This document shows, in pieces, positions 17,207-25,755 of a DNA stretch of 64,000 nucleotides. The number at the start of each line of letters is the position of its first letter. Position 1 is the stretch's first letter. The position numbers were made by a program, and so were the translations under genes. This DNA comes from Thraustochytrium sp. TN22 (taxonomy: Eukaryota; Sar; Bigyra; Thraustochytrida; Thraustochytriidae): assembly GCA_013306675.1 (NCBI GenBank), contig JABLUY010000113.1, forward strand, positions 1 to 64,000. The letters run 5' to 3'. Under the pieces are notes generated by a model. The model had not been told where the DNA came from. It did not search any database and saw only the letters and a program-made list of their open reading frames with translations.

Positions 17207-17835
17207 GCTGCGGCCGGGCTGCGCCGTCGCAGGGCCCTCGCGCGCCCCACCTCGCTTCGTTTCAACGCGCCGCGCCGCGCCGCGCCGCGGTCCTGCTCCG
17301 AGTCAGCACTGCCGCGCTGCCTCGCGTCGCGTAGCGAGCCTGTCTCTGACTCAGCCTGACTGACAAGGAGAGAGAGGCCCACCACTCGTGGGGCTCGCTC
17401 GACTCGAAGGACCTGTGAAGATAGCGCGCAGACCGCAGCCCGGCGCCGGAGCCGCCCTGCGTGGTGCCGCCCGCGGGCGCGACTCGGACGATGGTCTTCG
17501 TGCGCTAATGCGAGTCCAGCTAGACGGTCCTCGTTCGTCACTGCAGCATGCAGGGCTGGCCCGCCGCCGGTTTGCAGCGTCAGGGCACGAGGACCTTGTG
17601 AGACCCCCTGACGCGAAGGCCTGGCCTGGGCCACCCGGTCCTCCATGTCCATCATCATGGCCTGGCCCGGAGGTGCGTAGGTGCAAGACGGCCCAGGGTG
17701 GCAGTCGGTCTGTAGACTGTGTAGACGTGCGCGCGACTTGGACGTCGCAGACGATGTGACTTCTTCGTGCGCCATGCCAAGGCTGGCGTTTCCCCTGGTT
17801 CGTATGCACGGCTGAGCCGGCCGCCGCCTGCAGCG
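17207..17835. other. Upstream region of the MFSD1-like gene
   Basis: 629 bp between two minus-strand genes. The right end of the MFSD1 leader has GCGCCGCGCC runs (about 17260-17290). The remainder is mixed sequence, open in several frames but with no recognisable protein. It presumably holds the MFSD1 promoter and the 3' end of the AIM6-like gene. Confidence 0.5.
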
Positions 17836-19296
17836 TCAGCGCCGCAGCGTGTCGCCCGTGAGGAAGGCCCGGAGGCCGGTGATGCGGTCCGTGCTGATGA
17901 GGTCGACGCCGGCGGCCAGAAGCGTCTCCCACATACCGGGCGTGTCTGGCGTGGCCCAGAACCTGACCTTGGCCTGTGGTGCGGCCGCGTGGATAGCGCT
18001 CACAATCGCAGGGAGATCCGGCTCGAAGTCCGGGTCCCAGGCGGCGGACATCATGCCCAGCGTGCGGATGACGCGGTCGTCCGTAGGCGCGGGGGCGGAG
18101 GCGTCGACGCGGCCGTCGATGCGCGTGCAGTGCGTGCCTTTGGCCAGGAGCCTGCCCGCCAGCTCCGGGATGTCGGACGCGCTCGTGCCGGACATGACCA
18201 CGGTCACGGGCGAGCGCTGCGTGCGGGCCACGCGCGGCTCTGGCAGCGGCGCCCCGTCCGCGTCATAGCACTCAAAGACGCGATAGCCGGCGGCCTCGTT
18301 GGCCGTGGCCAGGATGCGCTCCAGCGCGTCCCAGGTGTCAAAGGAGGAGCTCTTCATATCGACCATGAGTAGCAGCTGCTCGCACACCTTGAGGCGGTCC
18401 GCTAGCGGCTGGATCGGCCCGGCCGCCTCGCCGTTCTTGCGCGCCGCCAGCGCCACCAGCGGCTGCAGATACTGGTCCACGAGATTGTTTTCGCTGGGCT
18501 GAATATGACCCGTGAAGAGCTGGTCTTGGCGCAGAAAGACGTCCGCTTCGATGCTGCAAAAGCCCGCGGCCAGCGCCAGCTTGACCGGCAGCGCCTGTTG
18601 GTAGTCGTTATGTGAGTGCGCGTGGACCAGCGGCACAGGCGGCTGTGCCCCAAAGAGCTCCACGTCGCCGCGCGCCTCGTCGAGCGCCATGAAGAGGCGC
18701 AGCTCCTCGTCAGCCGTCCAGCACACACTCTGCCGCATCACGAGCGCGAGCGTGGCGATGATGAGCAGCAGCGCCACGATGACCGCGCACTCCACACACG
18801 TGCATCGCCGGAGGCTCGCAACCTCCTCCCGTTTGGCCTCGCTCGTGGACCGCGCCGCGTCCAGACGCTCAAAGTAGTCGCCGTGCGCGCCCGCTAGGCC
18901 ACACTTGGCCAAGGCCCTGCGCCACAGACTGCGCCGCTCGCGCGGGGCGGCGGTGCCCAGGTCCTCGACGTCGAACGGGACGCGCGAGCGTCCTGCATCC
19001 TCCTCGCTGTCGTGGTCCGCCAGCAGCGCGCGCCCGCGCGGCGTGTCGAAGCCGCCCTGGTCGCCGCCTTGGTCGCCGCCGCTGCCGCCGTGGCCACGGA
19101 GCGCTCGCGCACGTCCAGTCAGGCCGTCGCCGTCGCCGTCATCGTCGTGCAGCTCCAGCGTCAGCATGTCGTCGTCCGCCGCGGCAGCGACGCGTCGGGC
19201 TGCTGCAAGCGCTGCGGCTTCGGCGTCCAGGGCGTCGCCCGCCACCATGCGCAGGCAACGCGCGCGTGCGCTCTTCGTTTGGGATCTGGCCAACAT
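17836..19296 (-). CDS. Membrane-anchored AIM6/PLC-like phosphodiesterase
   Basis: The protein has 486 residues. The catalytic part resembles the AIM6 branch of PI-PLC/GDPD TIM-barrel phosphodiesterases. It starts with 'HAHSHNDYQQALP' and 'GFCSIEADVFLRQDQLFTGH', where His, Asn, Glu and Asp form the metal and acid-base site, then 'LLLMVDMKSS' and a C-terminal 'RFWATPDTPGMWETLLAAGVDLISTD'. An N-terminal region of about 165 acidic, low-complexity residues leads to one hydrophobic helix (VIVALLLIIATLALVM), so it is probably a type II membrane protein with the barrel in the lumen or outside. The start at 19296 has a purine at -3; ATG 19248 is an alternative. The substrate is unknown; the family barrel typically acts on phosphodiester lipids. 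Confidence 0.78.
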   Translation of the reverse strand: MLARSQTKSARARCLRMVAGDALDAEAAALAAARRVAAAADDDMLTLELHDDDGDGDGLTGRARALRGHGGSGGDQGGDQGGFDTPRGRALLADHDSEEDAGRSRVPFDVEDLGTAAPRERRSLWRRALAKCGLAGAHGDYFERLDAARSTSEAKREEVASLRRCTCVECAVIVALLLIIATLALVMRQSVCWTADEELRLFMALDEARGDVELFGAQPPVPLVHAHSHNDYQQALPVKLALAAGFCSIEADVFLRQDQLFTGHIQPSENNLVDQYLQPLVALAARKNGEAAGPIQPLADRLKVCEQLLLMVDMKSSSFDTWDALERILATANEAAGYRVFECYDADGAPLPEPRVARTQRSPVTVVMSGTSASDIPELAGRLLAKGTHCTRIDGRVDASAPAPTDDRVIRTLGMMSAAWDPDFEPDLPAIVSAIHAAAPQAKVRFWATPDTPGMWETLLAAGVDLISTDRITGLRAFLTGDTLRR

Positions 19297-19551
19297 TCCG
19301 ATGCGTCAAGCTCGGAAAGCCTCCTGCGAAGAGCTTCACGTGGCGTGCATACAGGCCTCGGAGAGGTCGACGGCAAAGCTGCTCTCGATGTTACCAACCT
19401 TACGTCATTCGTTGACGGCGACGATGCACCCCTCAGTAAAAGCACCTTTCCTTGGTGGTACCCCACGTACATCTTCTACTACGAAAGGTGAACTACTATC
19501 GTTGTCATTTCATCTGTGAGAGATCAGATGAGTCATATAAGAGTGCAAGTG
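19297..19551. other. Short spacer before the AIM6-like gene
   Basis: 255 bp of lower-GC sequence lie between the 3' end of the large coiled-coil gene and the start of the AIM6-like gene, both on the minus strand. It includes an AT-richer part near 19440-19540. No gene is seen. Confidence 0.45.
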
Positions 19552-22500
19552 TCAGGTTCGCCAGAGCGAGCAGGTGGTGTCGACCAGGCGGCGCAGATCC
19601 GCGGAAGACAGACGCGAAGGCGGGCTGCCGCGCGTGGTGAAGAGCTGGTGCAGGTAGGTCTTGTGACGCTGCACCGCGGAGCGCATAGACCTAAAGGCGG
19701 CGCTCGCCACGGGGTCGCTGACTCGAGCCTCGGCGCCGAAGAGGTCACGCACGTCCTCGGGCGAGAGCTCGAGCATGCGGGCCACGGTCTCGGTGTCGCC
19801 GCCAGCACCTCCGTCGTCCCCGGCAGGGAGCTGCGCATCATAGCACTTGCGACGCACCTCGAGTGCCTCGTCCGCGACCCGCACGAGTGCGTCATGCAGC
19901 GCACGGTCCGCCTCGACGGCGTCCTTGTGGTTTTCCTCGGCAAGCTGCTCCATGCGCGCCACCTTGGCCTCTAACTCCTGCGCCTCGCGCTCGGCACCGC
20001 GCAGCTTGGACTTCAGCCCGGCACAGGCCTCCTTGGTCTGCGCAAGCTCGCGCTTCGCGGCGTCCACCTCGTCTTCGGCCGTCTGCAGCTTGCGCTTGGT
20101 GGCCTCCAGCTGGTTCTCCGCGGCGGCAGCACGCCGCTTCGCGCGCTCAACCTTGGCGGAAAGCTCTTTCTCTACATCGCGCGCCTGCACGTTCTGCGCA
20201 GCGGCGCGCGCGTCCGAGACGCCCGTCGCGGCGCTGAGCTGGGACTGGTGCAGGACGATATGCTGCTCCTGCTTCAGCGCGTCGACGCGGCCTCGCAGTG
20301 CAGCTCGCTCGCGTAGAAGGCTGCGCACCTTCTCGCGGGAGCCATCGAGCTCCTCGCGCGCCTCGGCGAGCTCCGCCTTGGCGCGCTCCAGCCCCTGACG
20401 AGATGCCTGCAGGAGGCCCTCCTTGCTGCGAGCCTCGGCGGCCGCAGACCGCGCCTGTGCCTCGAGGCGCTCCATGCGGCGACGCGTGTCCTCGTCGTTG
20501 ACCTTCTCCTCCGAGGCGCGCTCCGTGGCGGCCTGCAACATGCTGCGCTTGCGCGCCGCGTCAGCGCGTGACTTGCGCGCCTCGGCCCGGCTCGAAGACA
20601 GCTCGGCCCGCAGTTTCGCGACCGCCTCCGGCTCAGCCCACGACTTCTTCACGGCGGCCAGCTGCTCCTTGGCGCGGTCCGCGGACGCCTTGTGCTCCTG
20701 TACGCGGCGCTCGAGCGTCTTGAGACGAGCCTGGACGCGGCGCCGCTCGGCCGCGCGCGCCTCGTCCAGCTTCGCGCCCGACTCGACCGCTGCGAGCTCG
20801 GACTGCACCGCGGCGAGCTGCGCCTCCATATCCTCGCGTAGCTCGCGCAGCGCCTCGGCCTTGTCGCGCGCCGCCTCGGCCTCGCGCTCGTGCGCGCGCG
20901 CCACCTCCGCCTCGAGCGCGTCAACACGGTCGGCCTGTGCGCGCAGACGCTGCAGCGCATCTTCGAGCTGGCCGTTCTGCGCGGCCAGCTCGTCGCGCTC
21001 CTCGCGTAGACTGTCGAGCCGCGAGCGCAGCGAGGCGGACTCGGCGACGACCACGGACTGGGAGGACGCCACGGCGCGAAGCTGCTCGCGCCGCGCCTCC
21101 TCGTCCTCGGCGACGCGCTCGCGCAGCTCGCGCGTCTCTTCGCGCAAGCGCGCCACTTCCTCCTGCTCCGCCTGCCGCTGCCGGTCTCGCGCGCCGTCGT
21201 GGCGGTCCAGCACAGCGTTGAACCGGCGCACGGCGCGCTCCAGCTCCTGCCCATGCAGGAGGCCCAAGAACGACTGCAGGCGGTCCGCAATACCGTCCGC
21301 GCTGGCGGCAGCGGCCGGTCCGCGCTTTTCCAGGTGACGCTGGAAGCGTTGCAGCGTGGCCACCACGTTGGCGTTCGCGGCGCTCAGCTGCTTGTTTGCG
21401 CGCGCGGCATCGGTGAGGCGCCGCGTCAGAATGTCGCTCTCAGCGCGTAGTCGCGCAATCTGCGCGTCCTTTTGCTCCAGCAGCACCTCGTTGGTCTCGC
21501 CCGAGAGCGCCTCCATCGCATTGCCCACCGACCGGCGGCTCTTGGCCGACGGCCCACCCGGCGGTGCGCTCTCCTCGTCCTCCTCGTCTTCTTCCTTGCG
21601 GCTCTCTTCAAGGTGCGGCGGCGGCAGCGGCGGCTGCGGCGGCTGCGGCGACCGGGCCGCAGCCGAGGACGGCCGCGACGTGCGCAAGAAGGCGTCTAGA
21701 TCGTCGCCCGCGCCGGCCGCCGCAACGCTCTCCTGATGCATCTGTGCGATGCGCTCGTGCAGCTCATTAATCTCCTTGGCCTGCTCAAGGATGCGCATGC
21801 GCAGCTCCGCCGGGTTGCCCATCTCCTGCAGCGCGGGCGCCGACTCGTGCAGCATGAGCTTGGACTCATACTCAAAGGCGAGATTGACCATCTCACGCTT
21901 GCTCTCCTGGAGCTGTTCGCGCAGGATGGACGCCTCGGTCTTGAAGCCCTCCGCCAGCTTGCGCTCGCGGTCCACGAAGGCCTTGCGCTTCTCGCCCTCG
22001 CCGTCCGTGTTGGCCTTGAACTGCTCAAGCCTGAGCGAGTTCTCCGCAAGCTCGCCCTCGAGCTGCAGCACGCGCTCCTGCAGTGCGCGCAGGTCGCAGA
22101 CCAGGTCCGGCACCTCCCCGTCGTCATCGCTCGCGACGGCGCTCAACATCTCCTCCGACAGCTTCTCCTCGACGACGCCTTCCCCGCCGACAACGCGCAC
22201 CCCGCGCATCGTAGCGAGCCTTCGCTCCAGAGCGCGACCGCGCTTGAGCTGTGCGCGCAGCTGCGCACTCGCACGGACCAGGAGCCGCTCGGCGCTGGCA
22301 GCGCGCTCGCCCTCAAGCTTGAGCCGGCGCTCGTGCTGCAGAGCGCGAATCGTGCGGTCCACCTCCGCGTGGCGCTCGAGCGCCCGCAGATTGGCCTCGT
22401 CACGCGCTGCGCCGGCGCGCAGACCGGCGACGGCTCTGGAAAGGCGGTCCACGCGGCCCTGGAGCACCTCGCGCGCCCAGGACGCGCTGCGCAATTTGGC

Positions 22501-25170
22501 CTCGACCGCAAACCGAGCGCGCTCGCTCTGCAGCACGGCCTCGGCCATGCGCTCCAGCGCGCGCAGGCCGCGGTCCTCGCCCGGATCGCCGCTGCGCAGT
22601 ACAGCGAGGATCTCGCGCAACTGCGCAGCAACTGGCGTGTGACCCATCTCCACAATGGTCGCCTCTGTGTCGGCCTGGAAGGCGGCCAGCGCCTCCTGCG
22701 AGGCGCGCTGCTCGTCCTGCAGGTCGCGCGTGTAGGCCGGCCCGAGCGCCGTCAGCTGCTCGTTGAGCGTGTCGCGCTCTGCGACAGCGGCCTCGCGGCC
22801 AGCGCTCTCGTCCACGAGCTGCAACTCGACGCGGACAAGCTGCTGCTTGGTCTCCTCGTGCTGCCGCTGCATGTCCGCGAGGCGGTCGCGCACCTCCTGC
22901 GCAGAGACCGCCTCCTCCTGACGCTGCGCGTCGGCCTCGGCTGCCTCGTGCTGCGCTCGCTCCAAGGAGGCCGCCAGGCGCGAGCGCTCGAGGCGCAGCT
23001 GCCGCAGGTCCTCCTCCATCTTGGCGACAGCCCGATGCTGCGCAGACCGGCCCGCCTCGGCGCGGTTGGCCCGCTCCACCGCATTGGCCAGCATCTGCTC
23101 CTTGAACGTCTGGCTGTCCGGCGCATCGGCGGCGGCCGCCTGATGTTGGTGGTGATCCTGCAGCACGGCGAGCGTCTCCTCCAGAAAGGCAAGGCGCGCC
23201 TTGTCCTGGTCAAAGCAGATCTCGGCCGTGCGCTGCTTGGCCTGCGCGGACTCCAGATCCACCTCGAGGTGCTCGGCACGGCGCTGCAGCGCCTTGCAGC
23301 GCTCCAGGTGCTCGGCGCGCAGCGCAGCGAGGCGCTCCTCGGCGAGGCGTTGCGCAGCGCGCGCTTGCTCGAGGTCAGCGGCCAGCGAGGCCTTCTCCTC
23401 GAGCAGGATTTGCTTCTCGCGGACGTGGGCAGTGATGCGGCGCGTCATGACGGCGAGCTGGTCGGCGTGGTTACGGTCTGCCTCGAGCGACTTGGCCTCC
23501 TGCTCCTCCTCGCGCGTCTGCTGATCGGCCACCTGGTCGGCGAGCCGCTGCTGCAGGCCGGCCACCTCCTCGGCGCGGTCCTCGAGCTGCACCTGCAGGC
23601 CCCGGATGCGGAGCCGGAGCTGCGCAAACACGCGCTCCTGCTGGCTCTGGCTCATGGGGAGAAGCGCGCCCTCCCCCAACACCACCTCCTCCTCCTCCTC
23701 CTCGGGAAGCGCGATGAAGCGCGCCGCCAGCGAGACGTGATCCTGCGGAGCGGCAACCCCTGCCGCGCCGGGAGCGACGCGCTGCGGGGCGCGCGGCCCA
23801 TCCTGGTCGCTCAGCTCCGCAAGTTTGAGCTTGTGTTCGTCAAGCTGCTTGGCAAGCCGCTGCAGAATCACAGTGTGTGAAGACGCCGGCACGTCCGCGT
23901 AGATGGCAGAAGTACGGAAGCCGTGCAGGTCGCGCTCCGCGCGGCGCAGCGAGGCGCGCACCGCGGCAAGCTCGTCCACGACCTGGCGCAGCTCGGCGTC
24001 CATGGCGTGGATACGGCCCTCCGCCTCCACCTTGGCCATGGCGAGCTGCGCCGCGGCGTCCGCCTGCTCCGCGTACCTGCGGTGCAGGTCGCTCTTGCCG
24101 GACAGGACGCGGATCGTGGACTCCAGGTTGCGCCGGTGAATCGTGCCGTTCTCCGAGGCGACGCGCAGCTGCTGCTCCAGGGAGCGCACCTTGGACAGGA
24201 GGCTGCGGCGCTCGAAGGCCGCATTTTCCTGCGCCTCGCGCTCGCGCGCGCCCGCGCGCACGAGCTGGCCGCGCAGGTCGACGACCTCCTCGCTCTGCTG
24301 AAGCACTAGCGTCTCCAGCTGGCGCAGCGGCGCCTCCTGCGCCGGCCCGCTCAGCGCCTCCGCGCCGCTCATGGAGGCGGAGCGGGCGCGGCCTGGTGGT
24401 GCTCGCGGGCCCGTGCTCGGGCGCAGGTCTCCTTCTCCTGCCAGCGCCGGCGCGCGTGCCGCGGCCGCGCTCCGCGCGACGGCCGCCTTGAGCGCTGCAT
24501 TCTCCTTGCGCAGCTCGCCGGCCTCGGCGGCGAGCTGACGCACCTGGAGCTCGAGCTGACGCGCGCGCTGCTGCGCTGGGTGCTCGCGGTCGACGCCAGC
24601 CTGCAGAGTCTTGAGCTGCGCGCGCGCGCGGCGCAGCTCGTCCTCGTCCTCGAGCGCGGACCTCTTGGCGGTCTCGAGCAGCTCGGCGAGCACCTTCTTC
24701 TCGGCCTCGAGCTCGGCGCGCTGCATGTCCGCCTTGTTGGCGGCGGCGGTGGCGGTCCTGAGCTTGGCGCGCAGGTCCTCGCGGGCCTTGTCCGCCGCCT
24801 CGATCGAGGCCTGCATATGCGCTAGCTCCGTGCGCTGGCGCTCGCGCGCGTCATCAGCCGCCCTGTTGCTCTCCTGCGCCGCCGCCTGTCCCTGGCGCAG
24901 CGCGGCCAGCTCCGCGACGAGCACCTCAATCTGCTCGCCCTGGTCCAGCACCTTGTCCCGCAGTTCCCGTTCCCGCGCCTGCGCCTCCGCCAGGTCCCTT
25001 CGCAGCGGGTGCTCCTGCAGCGCCTCCTCCAGCTGCTGGATGCGCTCGTCCTTCTTCGCGAGGATCGCCAGCACCTTCTGGCTGCGCCGTTCAAACCTGC
25101 CGCGCTCCTCCTCGAGCGCGCGCGCCGCCGCCGCCGCCGCCGCCGCCGCGCCCGCATCGCGCGACCCCAT
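19552..25170 (-). CDS. 1872-residue coiled-coil protein, centrosome/cilium type
   Basis: A single uninterrupted frame of 5.6 kb. Except for an Ala-rich start and a few linkers, the whole protein is heptad-rich Glu/Arg/Ala/Leu helix, as in long centrosomal, basal-body or golgin coiled coils. A linker near the middle holds a Pro/Gln-rich patch (PPQPPLPPPHLEES) and acidic clusters. The C-terminal 90 residues look more globular: 'TVARMLELSPEDVRDLFGAEA' and 'FRSMRSAVQRHKTYLHQLF'. I cannot assign a named family; CEP290-like or rootletin-like proteins are possible but no diagnostic motif is seen. The start is the first ATG, followed by a short Ala run. It is divergent from the IQ-motif gene across 585 bp, which fits a cilium or centrosome role but does not prove it. 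Confidence 0.78.
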   Translation of the reverse strand: MGSRDAGAAAAAAAAARALEEERGRFERRSQKVLAILAKKDERIQQLEEALQEHPLRRDLAEAQARERELRDKVLDQGEQIEVLVAELAALRQGQAAAQESNRAADDARERQRTELAHMQASIEAADKAREDLRAKLRTATAAANKADMQRAELEAEKKVLAELLETAKRSALEDEDELRRARAQLKTLQAGVDREHPAQQRARQLELQVRQLAAEAGELRKENAALKAAVARSAAAARAPALAGEGDLRPSTGPRAPPGRARSASMSGAEALSGPAQEAPLRQLETLVLQQSEEVVDLRGQLVRAGAREREAQENAAFERRSLLSKVRSLEQQLRVASENGTIHRRNLESTIRVLSGKSDLHRRYAEQADAAAQLAMAKVEAEGRIHAMDAELRQVVDELAAVRASLRRAERDLHGFRTSAIYADVPASSHTVILQRLAKQLDEHKLKLAELSDQDGPRAPQRVAPGAAGVAAPQDHVSLAARFIALPEEEEEEVVLGEGALLPMSQSQQERVFAQLRLRIRGLQVQLEDRAEEVAGLQQRLADQVADQQTREEEQEAKSLEADRNHADQLAVMTRRITAHVREKQILLEEKASLAADLEQARAAQRLAEERLAALRAEHLERCKALQRRAEHLEVDLESAQAKQRTAEICFDQDKARLAFLEETLAVLQDHHQHQAAAADAPDSQTFKEQMLANAVERANRAEAGRSAQHRAVAKMEEDLRQLRLERSRLAASLERAQHEAAEADAQRQEEAVSAQEVRDRLADMQRQHEETKQQLVRVELQLVDESAGREAAVAERDTLNEQLTALGPAYTRDLQDEQRASQEALAAFQADTEATIVEMGHTPVAAQLREILAVLRSGDPGEDRGLRALERMAEAVLQSERARFAVEAKLRSASWAREVLQGRVDRLSRAVAGLRAGAARDEANLRALERHAEVDRTIRALQHERRLKLEGERAASAERLLVRASAQLRAQLKRGRALERRLATMRGVRVVGGEGVVEEKLSEEMLSAVASDDDGEVPDLVCDLRALQERVLQLEGELAENSLRLEQFKANTDGEGEKRKAFVDRERKLAEGFKTEASILREQLQESKREMVNLAFEYESKLMLHESAPALQEMGNPAELRMRILEQAKEINELHERIAQMHQESVAAAGAGDDLDAFLRTSRPSSAAARSPQPPQPPLPPPHLEESRKEEDEEDEESAPPGGPSAKSRRSVGNAMEALSGETNEVLLEQKDAQIARLRAESDILTRRLTDAARANKQLSAANANVVATLQRFQRHLEKRGPAAAASADGIADRLQSFLGLLHGQELERAVRRFNAVLDRHDGARDRQRQAEQEEVARLREETRELRERVAEDEEARREQLRAVASSQSVVVAESASLRSRLDSLREERDELAAQNGQLEDALQRLRAQADRVDALEAEVARAHEREAEAARDKAEALRELREDMEAQLAAVQSELAAVESGAKLDEARAAERRRVQARLKTLERRVQEHKASADRAKEQLAAVKKSWAEPEAVAKLRAELSSSRAEARKSRADAARKRSMLQAATERASEEKVNDEDTRRRMERLEAQARSAAAEARSKEGLLQASRQGLERAKAELAEAREELDGSREKVRSLLRERAALRGRVDALKQEQHIVLHQSQLSAATGVSDARAAAQNVQARDVEKELSAKVERAKRRAAAAENQLEATKRKLQTAEDEVDAAKRELAQTKEACAGLKSKLRGAEREAQELEAKVARMEQLAEENHKDAVEADRALHDALVRVADEALEVRRKCYDAQLPAGDDGGAGGDTETVARMLELSPEDVRDLFGAEARVSDPVASAAFRSMRSAVQRHKTYLHQLFTTRGSPPSRLSSADLRRLVDTTCSLWRT

Positions 25171-25755
25171 CGCGCCGCCGCGCCGCGCCGCGCCGCCCCT
25201 GCGCGCGCGGGCCTGCCGCCGCCGCCGCCGCGCGCCGCGGGCTCTGCCGCCGCGCGCCGCCGCGCCCTCGCGCGCCCTCGCGTGGACCGGGCTCGTGTCG
25301 GCGCCCTGCTAACCGCCGCCTCCGGGCCCGCTGAGCCCGGGCAGCGCTGGCAAAAACCTCAGACAGACGAAAGCGCTCTCTTCTCCGACCAAGATCAACT
25401 TCGACCCGAGCAGCTCTGCCCTCAGGCTGCCTTGCACTGCGGCCTGAGCTCGCACCGTGGCCGTCGGCGCCGGGCCCGAGCTCGAGCTCAGCCCGCGATG
25501 CGCTCCACTGCAGCCCAGGCGAGGCCGGGATGGTCCTCTTGTCGCGCTCTGAGCTCTGGCATCTGAGCGCTGGTTGTGATTATAGCCGGTGGGCGCCGCG
25601 CTCGCGCCGCCTCGGAGCCGCACGCGACTGCGCCAGGGCGAGCAGACTCCGCTCCGCGCGGCTCCGGGCGCGGCGCGGCGGGGCGCAGGCGCGGGAGCGG
25701 CGGCGGAGCGCGCTGCGGCGGCGGGCCGCGCGAGGCAGCGCGGTGGGGCCGCGGC
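25171..25755. promoter_or_regulatory. Divergent spacer between coiled-coil and IQ-motif genes
   Basis: 585 bp between two head-to-head starts. GCGCCGCCGCGCC runs lie next to the coiled-coil start (25170-25260) and GGCGCGG runs next to the IQ-protein start (25660-25755). The centre is lower in GC and includes a TGATTATAG-like segment near 25576. It likely holds two promoters. Confidence 0.45.

Noticed and set aside
17056-17775. 239-codon minus frame upstream of MFSD1
   Set aside because: Its 3' part overlaps the MFSD1 coding region in another frame and the rest has no recognisable content.
21736-23880. Long plus-strand frame (714 codons) antisense to the coiled-coil gene
   Set aside because: A Leu/Arg/His mirror of the coiled-coil codons, with no independent domain or start context.
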